DNA of 14,412 bases from DATKUC01 sp964553615 (GTDB lineage: Bacteria > Spirochaetota > Spirochaetia > DSM-27196 > DATKUC01), in assembly GCA_964553615.1 (NCBI GenBank), contig CAZKMA010000086.1, forward strand, positions 1 through 14,412. Direction: 5' to 3'. The position numbers were made by a program, and so were the translations under genes. Within the stretch, counting starts at the first letter, position 1. The number at the start of each line of letters is the position of its first letter. The notes beneath the pieces are model-generated. The model worked only from the letters and a program-made list of their open reading frames with translations, was not told the origin of the DNA and made no database searches. This document shows positions 1 to 6,489 of this stretch, piece by piece.

Positions 1-55
1 CCAGACTTAGGATCTGGTACCTTCGGGTGTAAGGGTTCAAGTCCCTTCTCTCGCA
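1..55 (+). tRNA. tRNA-Leu (anticodon UAG), 3' part only
   Basis: The window opens at the anticodon stem. CCAGA (1-5) pairs with TCTGG (13-17) around the loop CTTAGGA, giving anticodon TAG, which reads CUA-type leucine codons. A long variable arm (about 18-30) marks a class II tRNA. The T arm AAGGG-TTCAAGT-CCCTT lies at 31-47, the acceptor 3' strand CTCTCGC at 48-54, and the discriminator A at 55. CCA is not encoded. The 5' half lies outside the window. It appears to be co-transcribed with the tRNA-Gly 31 nt downstream. Confidence 0.93.
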
Positions 56-86
56 AAGAAGCAGGGACCTGGCCGCTCCCAACCAC

Positions 87-158
87 GCGGGAGTAGCTCA
101 GTGGTAGAGCTCCACCTTGCCAAGGTGGATGTCGCGGGTTCAAGTCCCGTCTCCCGCT
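87..158 (+). tRNA. tRNA-Gly (anticodon GCC)
   Basis: A complete 72-nt cloverleaf. Acceptor GCGGGAG (87-93) pairs with CTCCCGC (151-157), with discriminator T at 158 as is usual for glycine tRNAs. The anticodon stem CCACC/GGTGG encloses TTGCCAA, giving anticodon GCC for GGC/GGU codons. The T arm contains GGTTCAAGTCC. CCA is not encoded. It follows tRNA-Leu and is followed at once by an intrinsic terminator, so the two form the end of a tRNA operon. Confidence 0.97.
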
Positions 159-165
159 CGGCCAA

Positions 166-209
166 GGCGAACCGGACGTACGGCAACGTACACGGTTCGC
201 CTTTTTTTT
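166..209 (+). terminator. intrinsic terminator of the tRNA operon
   Basis: GGCGAACCG (166-174) pairs perfectly with CGGTTCGCC (193-201). An inner ACGT/ACGT pairing (176-179 with 187-190) lengthens the stem, and eight T residues follow (202-209). This is a strong Rho-independent terminator that separates the tRNAs from tig. Confidence 0.93.
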
Positions 210-243
210 GGTATCTTAAGAATCGCTTCTACCTGAAAGCGAA

Positions 244-280
244 TTGATTCCTTTTCTCCCATTCGCTCTTATGGTATGCT
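244..280 (+). promoter_or_regulatory. possible promoter for tig-clpP-clpX
   Basis: TTGATT (244-249) could be a -35 box. A -10 could be TCTTAT (267-272, 17-nt spacer), with the TATGGTATGCT run (270-280) as an alternative. Neither is a strong match. The position, after the tRNA terminator and before the GTG start at 318, is right for the operon promoter. Transcription starting here would leave out the ATG at 276, which supports the GTG start. Confidence 0.35.
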
Positions 281-317
281 CGAGTCAAAACGAACATTCG
301 AAAGAAAGGAAAGTAGA

Positions 318-1670
318 GTGGTAAAAGATAAGAAGGTCGAGCCGCAGCCAAAGTCTTCAGTGCGTCTGACGGTAACAGTAGACAAGGATTCCGCGCGTCA
401 GGAGTACGACGCACTGATGAATGACTATTCCAAGAGCATTCAGCTCAAGGGATTCCGCCGTGGCCATGTGCCCATATCCGTGCTCGAGAGAAAATTCGGA
501 GATTCCCTCAAACTGGAAGCGGCCGAAAAGGTCCTGGAGAGTGGTCTGAAGGAGGTCTTCGAAGAGATCGAGGATCGTCCCCTTCCCTATTCTACCCCCC
601 AGATGGAAAATGAGCTCGATCTTGACTTCGAAAAAGACTTCACCTTTGTTGTGAGCTATGACGTGTATCCCAAGATCTCCCTTGGGCAGTACAAGGAGCT
701 GGAAGTCGAGGCACCTGAGGTATCGATCGGGAAAGAAGACGAGCAGCGGGAGCTCGAAGCGCTCCAGGAGCAGAACTCCGTCGTCATGGACAAGGATGAC
801 GGTTCGGTCGAAAAGGACAATGTGGTAACCATCAACTACTCCGAAGTAGATGATAATGGTGAAGATATTGCCTCAACGAAGCGTGAGGATTTCGTGTTCA
901 CGGTAGGCAGCGGATACAACATCTACAAGCTCGATGACGACGTGATCGGGATGAAAATCGGAGACGAGAAGATTGCGGACAAAGATTTTCCTGAAGATTA
1001 CGAAATCGAAGACCTGCGAGGGACAAAGAAGCGTATCCGGTTCTCAATTACGGCAATAAAAGAGAAACAGCTTCCGGCAATAGACGACGAACTTGCACAG
1101 GACATCTCGGACAAGTACGAGACCATCGATGATCTGAGAAAAGACATTCGGAAACGACTCGAAGATTCGGCAGAGTCGAGAATTCGACAGCTCAAGTCAG
1201 ATGCAATCATGGAGAAGATCGCCGATTCGTCTACGGTAGATCTGCCGGAATCCATGATAGCCGCTGAACTCGCTTCGTCCTGGCGCAACTTCGTTTCTCA
1301 GCTTCGTGCCCAGGAAGAGCAGGTACTGGCAATGCTCGAAGCACAGGGCAAGACGCGTGAGGAGCTTTTTGCAGAGTGGCGCCCGTCGGCCGAGAAGAGC
1401 CTGAAAATGCAGCTTCTTATCCACAAGATGATCGAAGAAGAGAAGGTGGAATCGAGCGACGAAGACGTCGACGCAGAAATACGAAGACAGGCAGAGTCCG
1501 GATCGATGACCTTCGAAGACCTGAAAGAGTATTTCCAGAAAAACGGCATGCTGGACATGCTGAAACATGACATTCAGGAAAGAAAGCTGTTCGACTATCT
1601 GTTCGGTGCAAACACCGTCAAGAAGGGCAAGAAGGTAAAATTCCTGGACTTAATGCAGAGAAATCAGTAA
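318..1670 (+). CDS. tig: trigger factor, ribosome-associated chaperone and prolyl isomerase
   Basis: Trigger factor sits at the ribosome exit tunnel and shields nascent chains in the cytosol. I chose the GTG at 318 (450 residues) because a good AAGGAAAG Shine-Dalgarno sequence (306-313) sits just upstream. The in-frame ATG at 276 would add 14 charged residues and falls close to or upstream of the expected transcript start. The N-terminal domain carries the ribosome-docking signature GFRRGHVP (residues 45-52, equivalent to E. coli GFRKGKVP). An FKBP-type PPIase domain spans about 155-250, with VIGMKIGDEK and FPEDYE. The long helical C-terminal chaperone arms run from about 255 to 450, and the tail is lysine-rich. 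Length is typical of the family (430-450). It heads a tig-clpP-clpX operon, a classic bacterial arrangement linking nascent-chain folding to proteolysis. Confidence 0.95.
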   Translation: MVKDKKVEPQPKSSVRLTVTVDKDSARQEYDALMNDYSKSIQLKGFRRGHVPISVLERKFGDSLKLEAAEKVLESGLKEVFEEIEDRPLPYSTPQMENELDLDFEKDFTFVVSYDVYPKISLGQYKELEVEAPEVSIGKEDEQRELEALQEQNSVVMDKDDGSVEKDNVVTINYSEVDDNGEDIASTKREDFVFTVGSGYNIYKLDDDVIGMKIGDEKIADKDFPEDYEIEDLRGTKKRIRFSITAIKEKQLPAIDDELAQDISDKYETIDDLRKDIRKRLEDSAESRIRQLKSDAIMEKIADSSTVDLPESMIAAELASSWRNFVSQLRAQEEQVLAMLEAQGKTREELFAEWRPSAEKSLKMQLLIHKMIEEEKVESSDEDVDAEIRRQAESGSMTFEDLKEYFQKNGMLDMLKHDIQERKLFDYLFGANTVKKGKKVKFLDLMQRNQ

Positions 1671-1709
1671 CTTGTGGTGAACCTGAGCGTTCGGAGCAGA
1701 CACTATTCT

Positions 1710-2354
1710 ATGGTAAACACACGTATGATGACCACTTCAGACGAACAAATGTCGAACCTTGTCCCCATTGTCGTTGAGCAGACAGGTATAGGAGAGCGGT
1801 CGTACGACATCTTCTCCCGCCTTCTGAAGGACAGAATCGTATTTCTGGACGGGGAAATCCACGACGTATCTGCCGATCTCGTCATAGCGCAGCTACTTTT
1901 CCTTCAGTCGCAGGATCCTGAGAAAGATATCAGTCTTTATATCAACTCGCCTGGTGGCTCGGTTACCGCCGGACTTGCAATATACGACACCATGCAGTAC
2001 ATAACGCCTGACGTGCAGACTATCTGCATCGGCCAGGCCGCCTCCATGGGCGCGATGCTCCTGACTGCGGGAGCTCCTGGCAAGAGACTGGCGCTTCCCT
2101 CCTCCCGCATTCTGATCCATCAGCCGTGGGGCGGTGTTCAGGGGCAGGCGACCGATATCGGCATTCAAGCTCGTGAGATTGTCCGTTTGAAGAGAATGAT
2201 GATCGGCTATTTTGCACATCACACCGGAAAGTCCGAAGATATTGTTGAGCGGGATACGGAACGTGACTTCTACATGTCCGCCGCAGAAAGCGTCGAATAT
2301 GGCATAGTGGATCGGGTACTTGTGAGGGTCAAGAATGAGCAAGCAGAAAAGTGA
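1710..2354 (+). CDS. clpP: ATP-dependent Clp protease, proteolytic subunit
   Basis: ClpP forms the tetradecameric serine peptidase chamber fed by Clp ATPases. From the ATG at 1710 (214 residues) the catalytic triad is Ser112 (GQAASMGAM), His137 (LIHQPWGG) and Asp186 (ERDTERDFY). Other family landmarks are GERSYDIFSRLL and INSPGGSV. The start is uncertain: the frame opens at a GTG at 1674, and further ATGs lie at 1725, 1728 and 1749. I prefer 1710 because it leaves exactly 14 residues before SNLVPIVV, matching the 14-residue propeptide of E. coli ClpP, and GGAG lies at 1693-1696. The ATG at 1749 would give a 201-residue form without a propeptide. It follows tig closely and overlaps clpX by 20 nt, which suggests translational coupling. 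Confidence 0.95.
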   Translation: MVNTRMMTTSDEQMSNLVPIVVEQTGIGERSYDIFSRLLKDRIVFLDGEIHDVSADLVIAQLLFLQSQDPEKDISLYINSPGGSVTAGLAIYDTMQYITPDVQTICIGQAASMGAMLLTAGAPGKRLALPSSRILIHQPWGGVQGQATDIGIQAREIVRLKRMMIGYFAHHTGKSEDIVERDTERDFYMSAAESVEYGIVDRVLVRVKNEQAEK

Positions 2355-3576
2355 GGGCCTGAAAGTCTGTTCTTTCTGCGGAAAGAATGCCGACTTTGCG
2401 CGCCGCCTGATCGCAGGACCCGGCGTGTACATATGCGACGAATGCGTGAACGTGTGCAAGAAGATTCTTGACGAGGAAGACGATGTCCTTACTACCGAGT
2501 TCCTCGACGAGATCCCAAGCCCGCGCGACATCAAGGATTACCTGGATCAGTACGTTATTGGCCAGGAAAACCCGAAGAAAGTCCTCTCGGTTGCCGTGTA
2601 CAACCACTACAAGCGCATAACACAGCGCGGCCGTATAGACGCCGACATAGAGCTCGAAAAATCCAACGTTCTCCTGATCGGCCCAACCGGAAGTGGAAAA
2701 ACACTTCTGGCAAAGACGCTCGCAAAACGGTTGAAAGTACCCTTTGCAATTGCGGATGCAACAACGCTGACGGAAGCCGGATATGTTGGTGAAGACGTGG
2801 AAAACATCCTGCTCAAGCTTTACCAGAACGCCGGCAACAATATTGCCGCCGCCGAACGCGGTATAGTCTACATAGATGAGATCGACAAGATAGCCCGCAA
2901 AAGCGAGAACGTCTCGATTACTCGGGATGTCTCAGGAGAGGGTGTGCAGCAGGCGCTGCTGAAGATCATCGAGGGGACAGTTGCCTCGGTTCCTCCGCAG
3001 GGGGGCAGGAAACATCCGAGTCAGGAGATGATCCGCATCGATACGACGAACATACTTTTCATCTGCGGGGGAGCATTTGTCGGGCTTGACCGGATGATCG
3101 AATCCCGCGTCGTCGAGCACCCCATGGGATTCGGCTCGGACGCCCACACCAGAAAAAACCGGGACCTGGAAACGCTGTATGCGAACCTTCATCCGGATGA
3201 TCTTATCAAATTCGGTCTTATCCCCGAGTTCGTCGGTCGTCTGCCTATCCAGGTAATGCTCTCGGAACTCGATGTCGAAGACCTGGTGCGGATTATCAAA
3301 GAACCCAAGAACTCGATCCTGAAACAGTATCAGGCATCACTGAAGCTGGACGACGTTGAGCTCGAGTTCCAGGACGAGGCAATCCGGGCAATTGCCGAGC
3401 GAACCATCCGACAGAAGATTGGTGCGCGTGGACTACGGGCCATCGTCGAGAATGTCATGATGGAAATCATGTTCGACATTCCTTCGATCAAGGGCAAGAA
3501 GAAAGTCGTAATAACGAAAGAAGTCATAGAGAATTCTGAAAAGCCCGAGATCGTACTGCAGCGCAAATCTGCATAG
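2335..3576 (+). CDS. clpX: Clp protease ATP-binding subunit ClpX (AAA+ unfoldase)
   Basis: ClpX unfolds tagged substrates and threads them into ClpP. The 413-residue protein has an N-terminal C4 zinc finger (Cys12, Cys15, Cys34, Cys37), Walker A GPTGSGKT (116-123), the pore-1 loop GYVG (149-152), Walker B IVYIDEID (177-184), the RKH substrate-gating loop (225-227) and sensor-2 GARGLR (363-368). The ClpP-docking tripeptide, usually IGF in a GIGFG context, reads MGF here (residues 264-266, MGFGSD), a conservative change. Length and domain order are otherwise standard. The ATG at 2335 lies inside the 3' end of clpP in another frame, so expression is probably coupled. It is the last gene of the tig operon, and 138 nt separate it from the first possible argF codon region. 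Confidence 0.97.
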   Translation: MSKQKSEGLKVCSFCGKNADFARRLIAGPGVYICDECVNVCKKILDEEDDVLTTEFLDEIPSPRDIKDYLDQYVIGQENPKKVLSVAVYNHYKRITQRGRIDADIELEKSNVLLIGPTGSGKTLLAKTLAKRLKVPFAIADATTLTEAGYVGEDVENILLKLYQNAGNNIAAAERGIVYIDEIDKIARKSENVSITRDVSGEGVQQALLKIIEGTVASVPPQGGRKHPSQEMIRIDTTNILFICGGAFVGLDRMIESRVVEHPMGFGSDAHTRKNRDLETLYANLHPDDLIKFGLIPEFVGRLPIQVMLSELDVEDLVRIIKEPKNSILKQYQASLKLDDVELEFQDEAIRAIAERTIRQKIGARGLRAIVENVMMEIMFDIPSIKGKKKVVITKEVIENSEKPEIVLQRKSA

Positions 3577-3638
3577 CAGAGCAGACACCGCGGAACAGGC
3601 CGGAACATATCGACTCCATGTAATTCCTTCGCAATAGT

Positions 3639-3663
3639 GCCGCGGATTCATCCTGTCCGCGGC
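3639..3663 (+). other. perfect hairpin downstream of clpX
   Basis: GCCGCGGA (3639-3646) and TCCGCGGC (3656-3663) form an 8-bp GC-rich stem with a 9-nt loop, 63 nt after the clpX stop. No T tract follows, so it is not a standard intrinsic terminator. It could act as a transcript-end stabiliser or part of a Rho-dependent end. Confidence 0.5.
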
Positions 3664-3677
3664 TGACTTCCGGATCG

Positions 3678-3716
3678 TTGTGACGCTGTATCACATTGTG
3701 ACAATTTTGCTATTAT
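3678..3716 (+). promoter_or_regulatory. argF upstream region: candidate promoter with a symmetric TGTGA/TCACA motif
   Basis: TGTGA, TCACA and TGTGA follow one another at 3679-3683, 3691-3695 and 3697-3701. The first pair gives TGTGACGCTGTATCACA, a 17-nt element with an N7 centre. The last pair gives TCACATTGTGA, an 11-nt palindrome. Candidate -10 boxes are GACAAT (3700-3705, paired with TTGTGA at 3678-3683 over 16 nt) or TATTAT (3711-3716). The symmetry suggests a dimeric regulator overlapping the promoter. It does not resemble an ArgR box, and a CRP-type site would normally have N6. Confidence 0.4.
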
Positions 3717-3747
3717 GAGGCTTCGGACATACACGAGGAGGTTTCTC

Positions 3748-4698
3748 ATGGCGTCGTCGCTTTCCGGTCGGTCATTCATATCACTCAAAGATTTCTCCGC
3801 ACATGAAATTGAACTGCTCCTTGATATAGCCGACAAGGCGAAACAGGAAAGACTGCAGGGAAAGTTCCACCGTCGGTTCGAAGGCAGAACTCTCGCGCTG
3901 ATATTCGAAAAGCGTTCGACCCGCACCCGCTGCGCATTCGAAACGGCATTCGGCGAGGAGGGCGGACATCCGGTGTTCCTGTCCCCCGGGGATATACATC
4001 TCGGAGAAAAGGAGAGCGTGGAGGATACCGCCCGGGTGCTCGGACGCATGTTCGACTGCATCGAGTTCCGTGGCTATGCCCAGGCGACCGTGGAGACGCT
4101 TGCAAAGTACTCGGGCAAGCCGGTCTACAACGGACTCACCGATCTCTATCACCCAACCCAGGTGCTCGCGGACCTCATGACGCTCCGCGAATCTTTTGGA
4201 TCGCTGAAGGGTCGGAAGATGACATTCATAGGAGACGGGCGTAATAATGTGGCCCGGTCACTCATGCTCGGCTGCGCCAGAATGGGCGTGAATTTCACCG
4301 TCGGGACTCCACCGGAACTCGGTCCGGACGCCGAAACACAGAGCCTTGCCGAGGCATTCTCACGTGAATCCGGCGCAAAGATCCAGGTCGAGAACGATCC
4401 GAGAGTGGCCGTTTCCGGTGCAGACGCCGTTTACACCGACGTGTGGTATTCCATGGGGGAAGAGGCCAAGGCCGCCGAGCGAATCTCCCTCCTCTCCTCC
4501 TACCAGGTCGACGAAGCGCTCATGGATGCCACGGGGAACCCGGCTTCGATCTTTCTCCACTGTCTGCCCGCAATGAAGGGCAAAGAAGTAACTGCCTCGG
4601 TCATAGACGGGCCGCGCTCTCGAGCATGGGATCAGGCGGAGAATCGAAAACACACCATAAAGGCGGTCATCCTTGCAACTCTCGGCCGAGCTGGCTGA
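3748..4698 (+). CDS. argF: ornithine carbamoyltransferase
   Basis: Transfers the carbamoyl group from carbamoyl phosphate to ornithine to make citrulline, a late step of arginine synthesis in the cytosol. The ATG at 3748 has a consensus AGGAGG (3736-3741) 6 nt upstream. An earlier in-frame ATG at 3715 has no such site. The 316-residue product has the carbamoyl-phosphate loop STRTR (57-61), HPTQ (135-138), the domain-closure SMG loop (235-237, VWYSMGEE) and the catalytic Cys of HCLPA (271-275). FIGDGRNNVARS (160-171) starts the ornithine-binding domain. Length is normal. No arginine deiminase or carbamate kinase gene lies nearby, so an anabolic role is more likely than a catabolic one. A monocistronic unit is likely. 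The symbol argF is used for the anabolic enzyme; paralogues in the genome cannot be judged from here. Confidence 0.95.
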   Translation: MASSLSGRSFISLKDFSAHEIELLLDIADKAKQERLQGKFHRRFEGRTLALIFEKRSTRTRCAFETAFGEEGGHPVFLSPGDIHLGEKESVEDTARVLGRMFDCIEFRGYAQATVETLAKYSGKPVYNGLTDLYHPTQVLADLMTLRESFGSLKGRKMTFIGDGRNNVARSLMLGCARMGVNFTVGTPPELGPDAETQSLAEAFSRESGAKIQVENDPRVAVSGADAVYTDVWYSMGEEAKAAERISLLSSYQVDEALMDATGNPASIFLHCLPAMKGKEVTASVIDGPRSRAWDQAENRKHTIKAVILATLGRAG

Positions 4699-4714
4699 AA
4701 AAAACTTCCCGTCG

Positions 4715-4741
4715 GCGGTGATCCGTTCCGCGGTGATCCGT
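4715..4741 (+). repeat. short tandem repeat downstream of argF
   Basis: GCGGTGATCCGT occurs at 4715-4726 and again at 4730-4741, a 15-nt period with 12 identical bases. It lies between the argF stop and the next promoter. No function is evident. Confidence 0.75.
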
Positions 4742-4763
4742 GACTTTTTGGCGCTTATGGACT

Positions 4764-4784
4764 AAACCGAGAAAGGGTTTTTTT
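4764..4784 (+). terminator. weak possible terminator after argF
   Basis: AAACC (4764-4768) pairs with GGTTT (4776-4780) around GAGAAAG, followed by a short T run to 4784. The stem has only 5 bp, so strength is doubtful, but the position between argF and the next promoter is suitable. Confidence 0.4.
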
Positions 4785-4786
4785 GC

Positions 4787-4816
4787 TTGAAATTCGAATC
4801 GCAACGGCTATATACT
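4787..4816 (+). promoter_or_regulatory. promoter of the exported protein-nrnA unit
   Basis: TTGAAA (4787-4792) is a 5/6 -35 match. The -10 is TATACT (4811-4816, 18-nt spacer, 5/6) or TATATA (4809-4814, 16-nt spacer). Transcription would start near 4823 and leave a leader of about 70 nt before the GTG at 4891. Confidence 0.65.
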
Positions 4817-4890
4817 TACAGCGAAAGAGAGAAACGATCGAGGGCTTGAGTAACGCCTGCGATCGGCTATGACAAGAGGAGGCATCGGGA

Positions 4891-5322
4891 GTGAAAGGAC
4901 GTGTTATTATCGTGGGCTCCGCACTGGTACTGCTCATTTCCGCCTTCGCCTGGGCCCAGAACGGCCAGACCCCCTCGAATCAATCCACGACCAAAGACGA
5001 CTACTTCGTGAAAACCGTGTATCTGAATAAGGTTTTTCCGACGCAGTACGGCTACGTCGCTGCCTATCTCGATTCGGCGGAACAGTATGAACAGGTGTAT
5101 TTGCCGATGAGCTGGTTCAATTCCGGAAGCGGCAAGGGCGAACTCCTGTTTGGATACAACAGGAACTATCCCTACATGAATGTCTGGTGGAAGAACGGCC
5201 AATTCGACCACGTTCAGCTGTACGTAGACAGCAACTATCACAGTTCTTCCTGGGGATACATGGAAAGCGATCCGGCGCTTCAGGCAAAGTTCAATGTGGA
5301 TACGCTCAAGATGAAGTTCTGA
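4891..5322 (+). CDS. small exported protein of unknown function
   Basis: I do not recognise a named family. The GTG start at 4891 is supported by AGGAGG (4877-4882) 8 nt upstream. The 143-residue product begins with a classic Sec signal peptide: Lys2/Arg4, a hydrophobic core at about 5-19, and an AWA-Q cleavage site after residue 22. The mature domain of about 121 residues is rich in Tyr, Trp, Phe and Asn, with no Cys, so it is not a lipoprotein. It includes YLPMSWF, a YNRNYPYMNVWWKNGQFDH segment and SSSWGYMESD. It is probably a compact periplasmic or surface domain. From memory it resembles conserved hypothetical proteins of spirochaetes, but this is unverified. It has its own promoter, and the next gene starts 2 nt after its stop, so the two are probably co-expressed even though one is exported and the other cytosolic. 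Confidence 0.85.
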   Translation: MKGRVIIVGSALVLLISAFAWAQNGQTPSNQSTTKDDYFVKTVYLNKVFPTQYGYVAAYLDSAEQYEQVYLPMSWFNSGSGKGELLFGYNRNYPYMNVWWKNGQFDHVQLYVDSNYHSSSWGYMESDPALQAKFNVDTLKMKF

Positions 5323-5324
5323 AC

Positions 5325-6311
5325 GTGGCTCGACTCCCAATCCCTCAGGAACTTCTCGATTTCCTCGCTGTCGAGGGCACCTATCTCATCGTAAGCCACA
5401 TTGATCCGGATGGTGATTGTATCGGCTCATCTCTCGCACTCGGGCATTTCCTGGAACGGACAGGCAACCGGGTATTTCTGCTGAATCCCGGACCGTTCGA
5501 CCGCACCGAAATCCTTCAGTACGCGGACAGGTTTACCTCTTCTCTCCCTGAAACAGCGCGGGCCGATGAGAAGAAATTGCGTGTCGTGGTCCTGGATGCA
5601 TCTACTCTCGAGCGCATCGGGTCAATTCGGGACGAGATTGATGGTTTCCCGCTCTGTGTTATTGATCACCACTCTTCCGGGCAGCCGTTCGGTGATGTCC
5701 AATACATCGAACCGACTTCGCCCTCCACGAGTTTTCTGGTCCAACTCACCATAGAGGCTATGGGCCACGAAGTCGACGGAGCGGAGGCAGAACATCTGCT
5801 GTTCGCGCTCGCAACCGATACCGGCTATTTTCGTTTTCTGGAAGAGAACTCTGCCGACGTTTTTGCGTCGGTCGGCCGTCTGGTCGCCGCCGGTGCATCG
5901 CCATCCCAGATCTACTATCGTATGTTTGGGGGCCGCACATTTCAGTCACGGAAGCTTCTGGCACGGATGCTGAGACGAACGCAGGCCTATTGTGACGGCA
6001 AGCTGCTGGTCGTCTGGCAGACCCGGTGGGACAAGCGGCTCTTGGGCGACGACAGCCATGATTCAGCTTCCCTGTATCAGTTGCTGATGACCACGAAAGA
6101 GTGCGAAGTCATAGTGTACCTCCGGGACGTGGATGGAAAGTCCTGTACCTGCAGTCTCCGGTCCTCCAATGCAATAAACGTTGGAGAGGTCGCCGGGCAT
6201 TATGGCGGCGGCGGACATGCCCGCGCGGCGGGATTTCTGACGCCGCGGCCAATGAAGTCGGTCCGCCGCGAGCTCATTGCACGGTTTTCCGGCCTCCTGT
6301 GCGGGACGTAG
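5325..6311 (+). CDS. nrnA: DHH/DHHA1 phosphoesterase, NrnA-like (oligoribonuclease / pAp phosphatase)
   Basis: Family members remove the last nucleotides of short RNAs (nanoRNA) and many dephosphorylate 3'-phosphoadenosine 5'-phosphate. I chose the GTG at 5325, 2 nt after the upstream stop, because homology to the family begins at once (328 residues, typical size). A longer frame reaching 5187 would lie inside the previous gene. The DHH domain has motif I HIDPDGD (25-31), motif II Asp91 (VVVLDAS), motif III DHH (114-116) and motif IV Asp165 (ATDTGYFRF), which together hold the two Mn ions. The C-terminal DHHA1 domain has the substrate-binding GGGGH (294-298). No Shine-Dalgarno stands out, so translation is probably coupled to the exported-protein gene. 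The nrnA symbol is by motif architecture; cyclic-dinucleotide phosphodiesterase activity (GdpP/DhhP-like) is an alternative for a stand-alone DHH-DHHA1 protein. Confidence 0.88.
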   Translation: MARLPIPQELLDFLAVEGTYLIVSHIDPDGDCIGSSLALGHFLERTGNRVFLLNPGPFDRTEILQYADRFTSSLPETARADEKKLRVVVLDASTLERIGSIRDEIDGFPLCVIDHHSSGQPFGDVQYIEPTSPSTSFLVQLTIEAMGHEVDGAEAEHLLFALATDTGYFRFLEENSADVFASVGRLVAAGASPSQIYYRMFGGRTFQSRKLLARMLRRTQAYCDGKLLVVWQTRWDKRLLGDDSHDSASLYQLLMTTKECEVIVYLRDVDGKSCTCSLRSSNAINVGEVAGHYGGGGHARAAGFLTPRPMKSVRRELIARFSGLLCGT

Positions 6312-6319
6312 GCGTCCCG
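6302..6319 (+). other. hairpin containing the nrnA stop codon
   Basis: CGGGACG (6302-6308) pairs with CGTCCCG (6313-6319), leaving the 4-nt loop TAGG. The TAG of that loop is the nrnA stop codon. There is no following T tract. The remaining 170 nt to the next start show no convincing promoter. Confidence 0.55.
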
Positions 6320-6489
6320 TCCTTCAGATATCGAACAGATCGCGTGTTCACCGGTATTCGCCCCCGCTTCAATTGTAAACCACAGTAAATGAGTTTCGCG
6401 TGCGACGCCGTTTCGGCACACGCCTCAGGCCGTTCAAGCTGGCACATCTTTTGCTTCCATCCGACTGCCATCAAAATCAGGAGGATGCC

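Noticed and set aside
3679..3695. Canonical CRP site upstream of argF
   Set aside because: TGTGA and TCACA are present but separated by 7 nt, not 6, and no CRP gene is known here; kept only as an unassigned palindrome.
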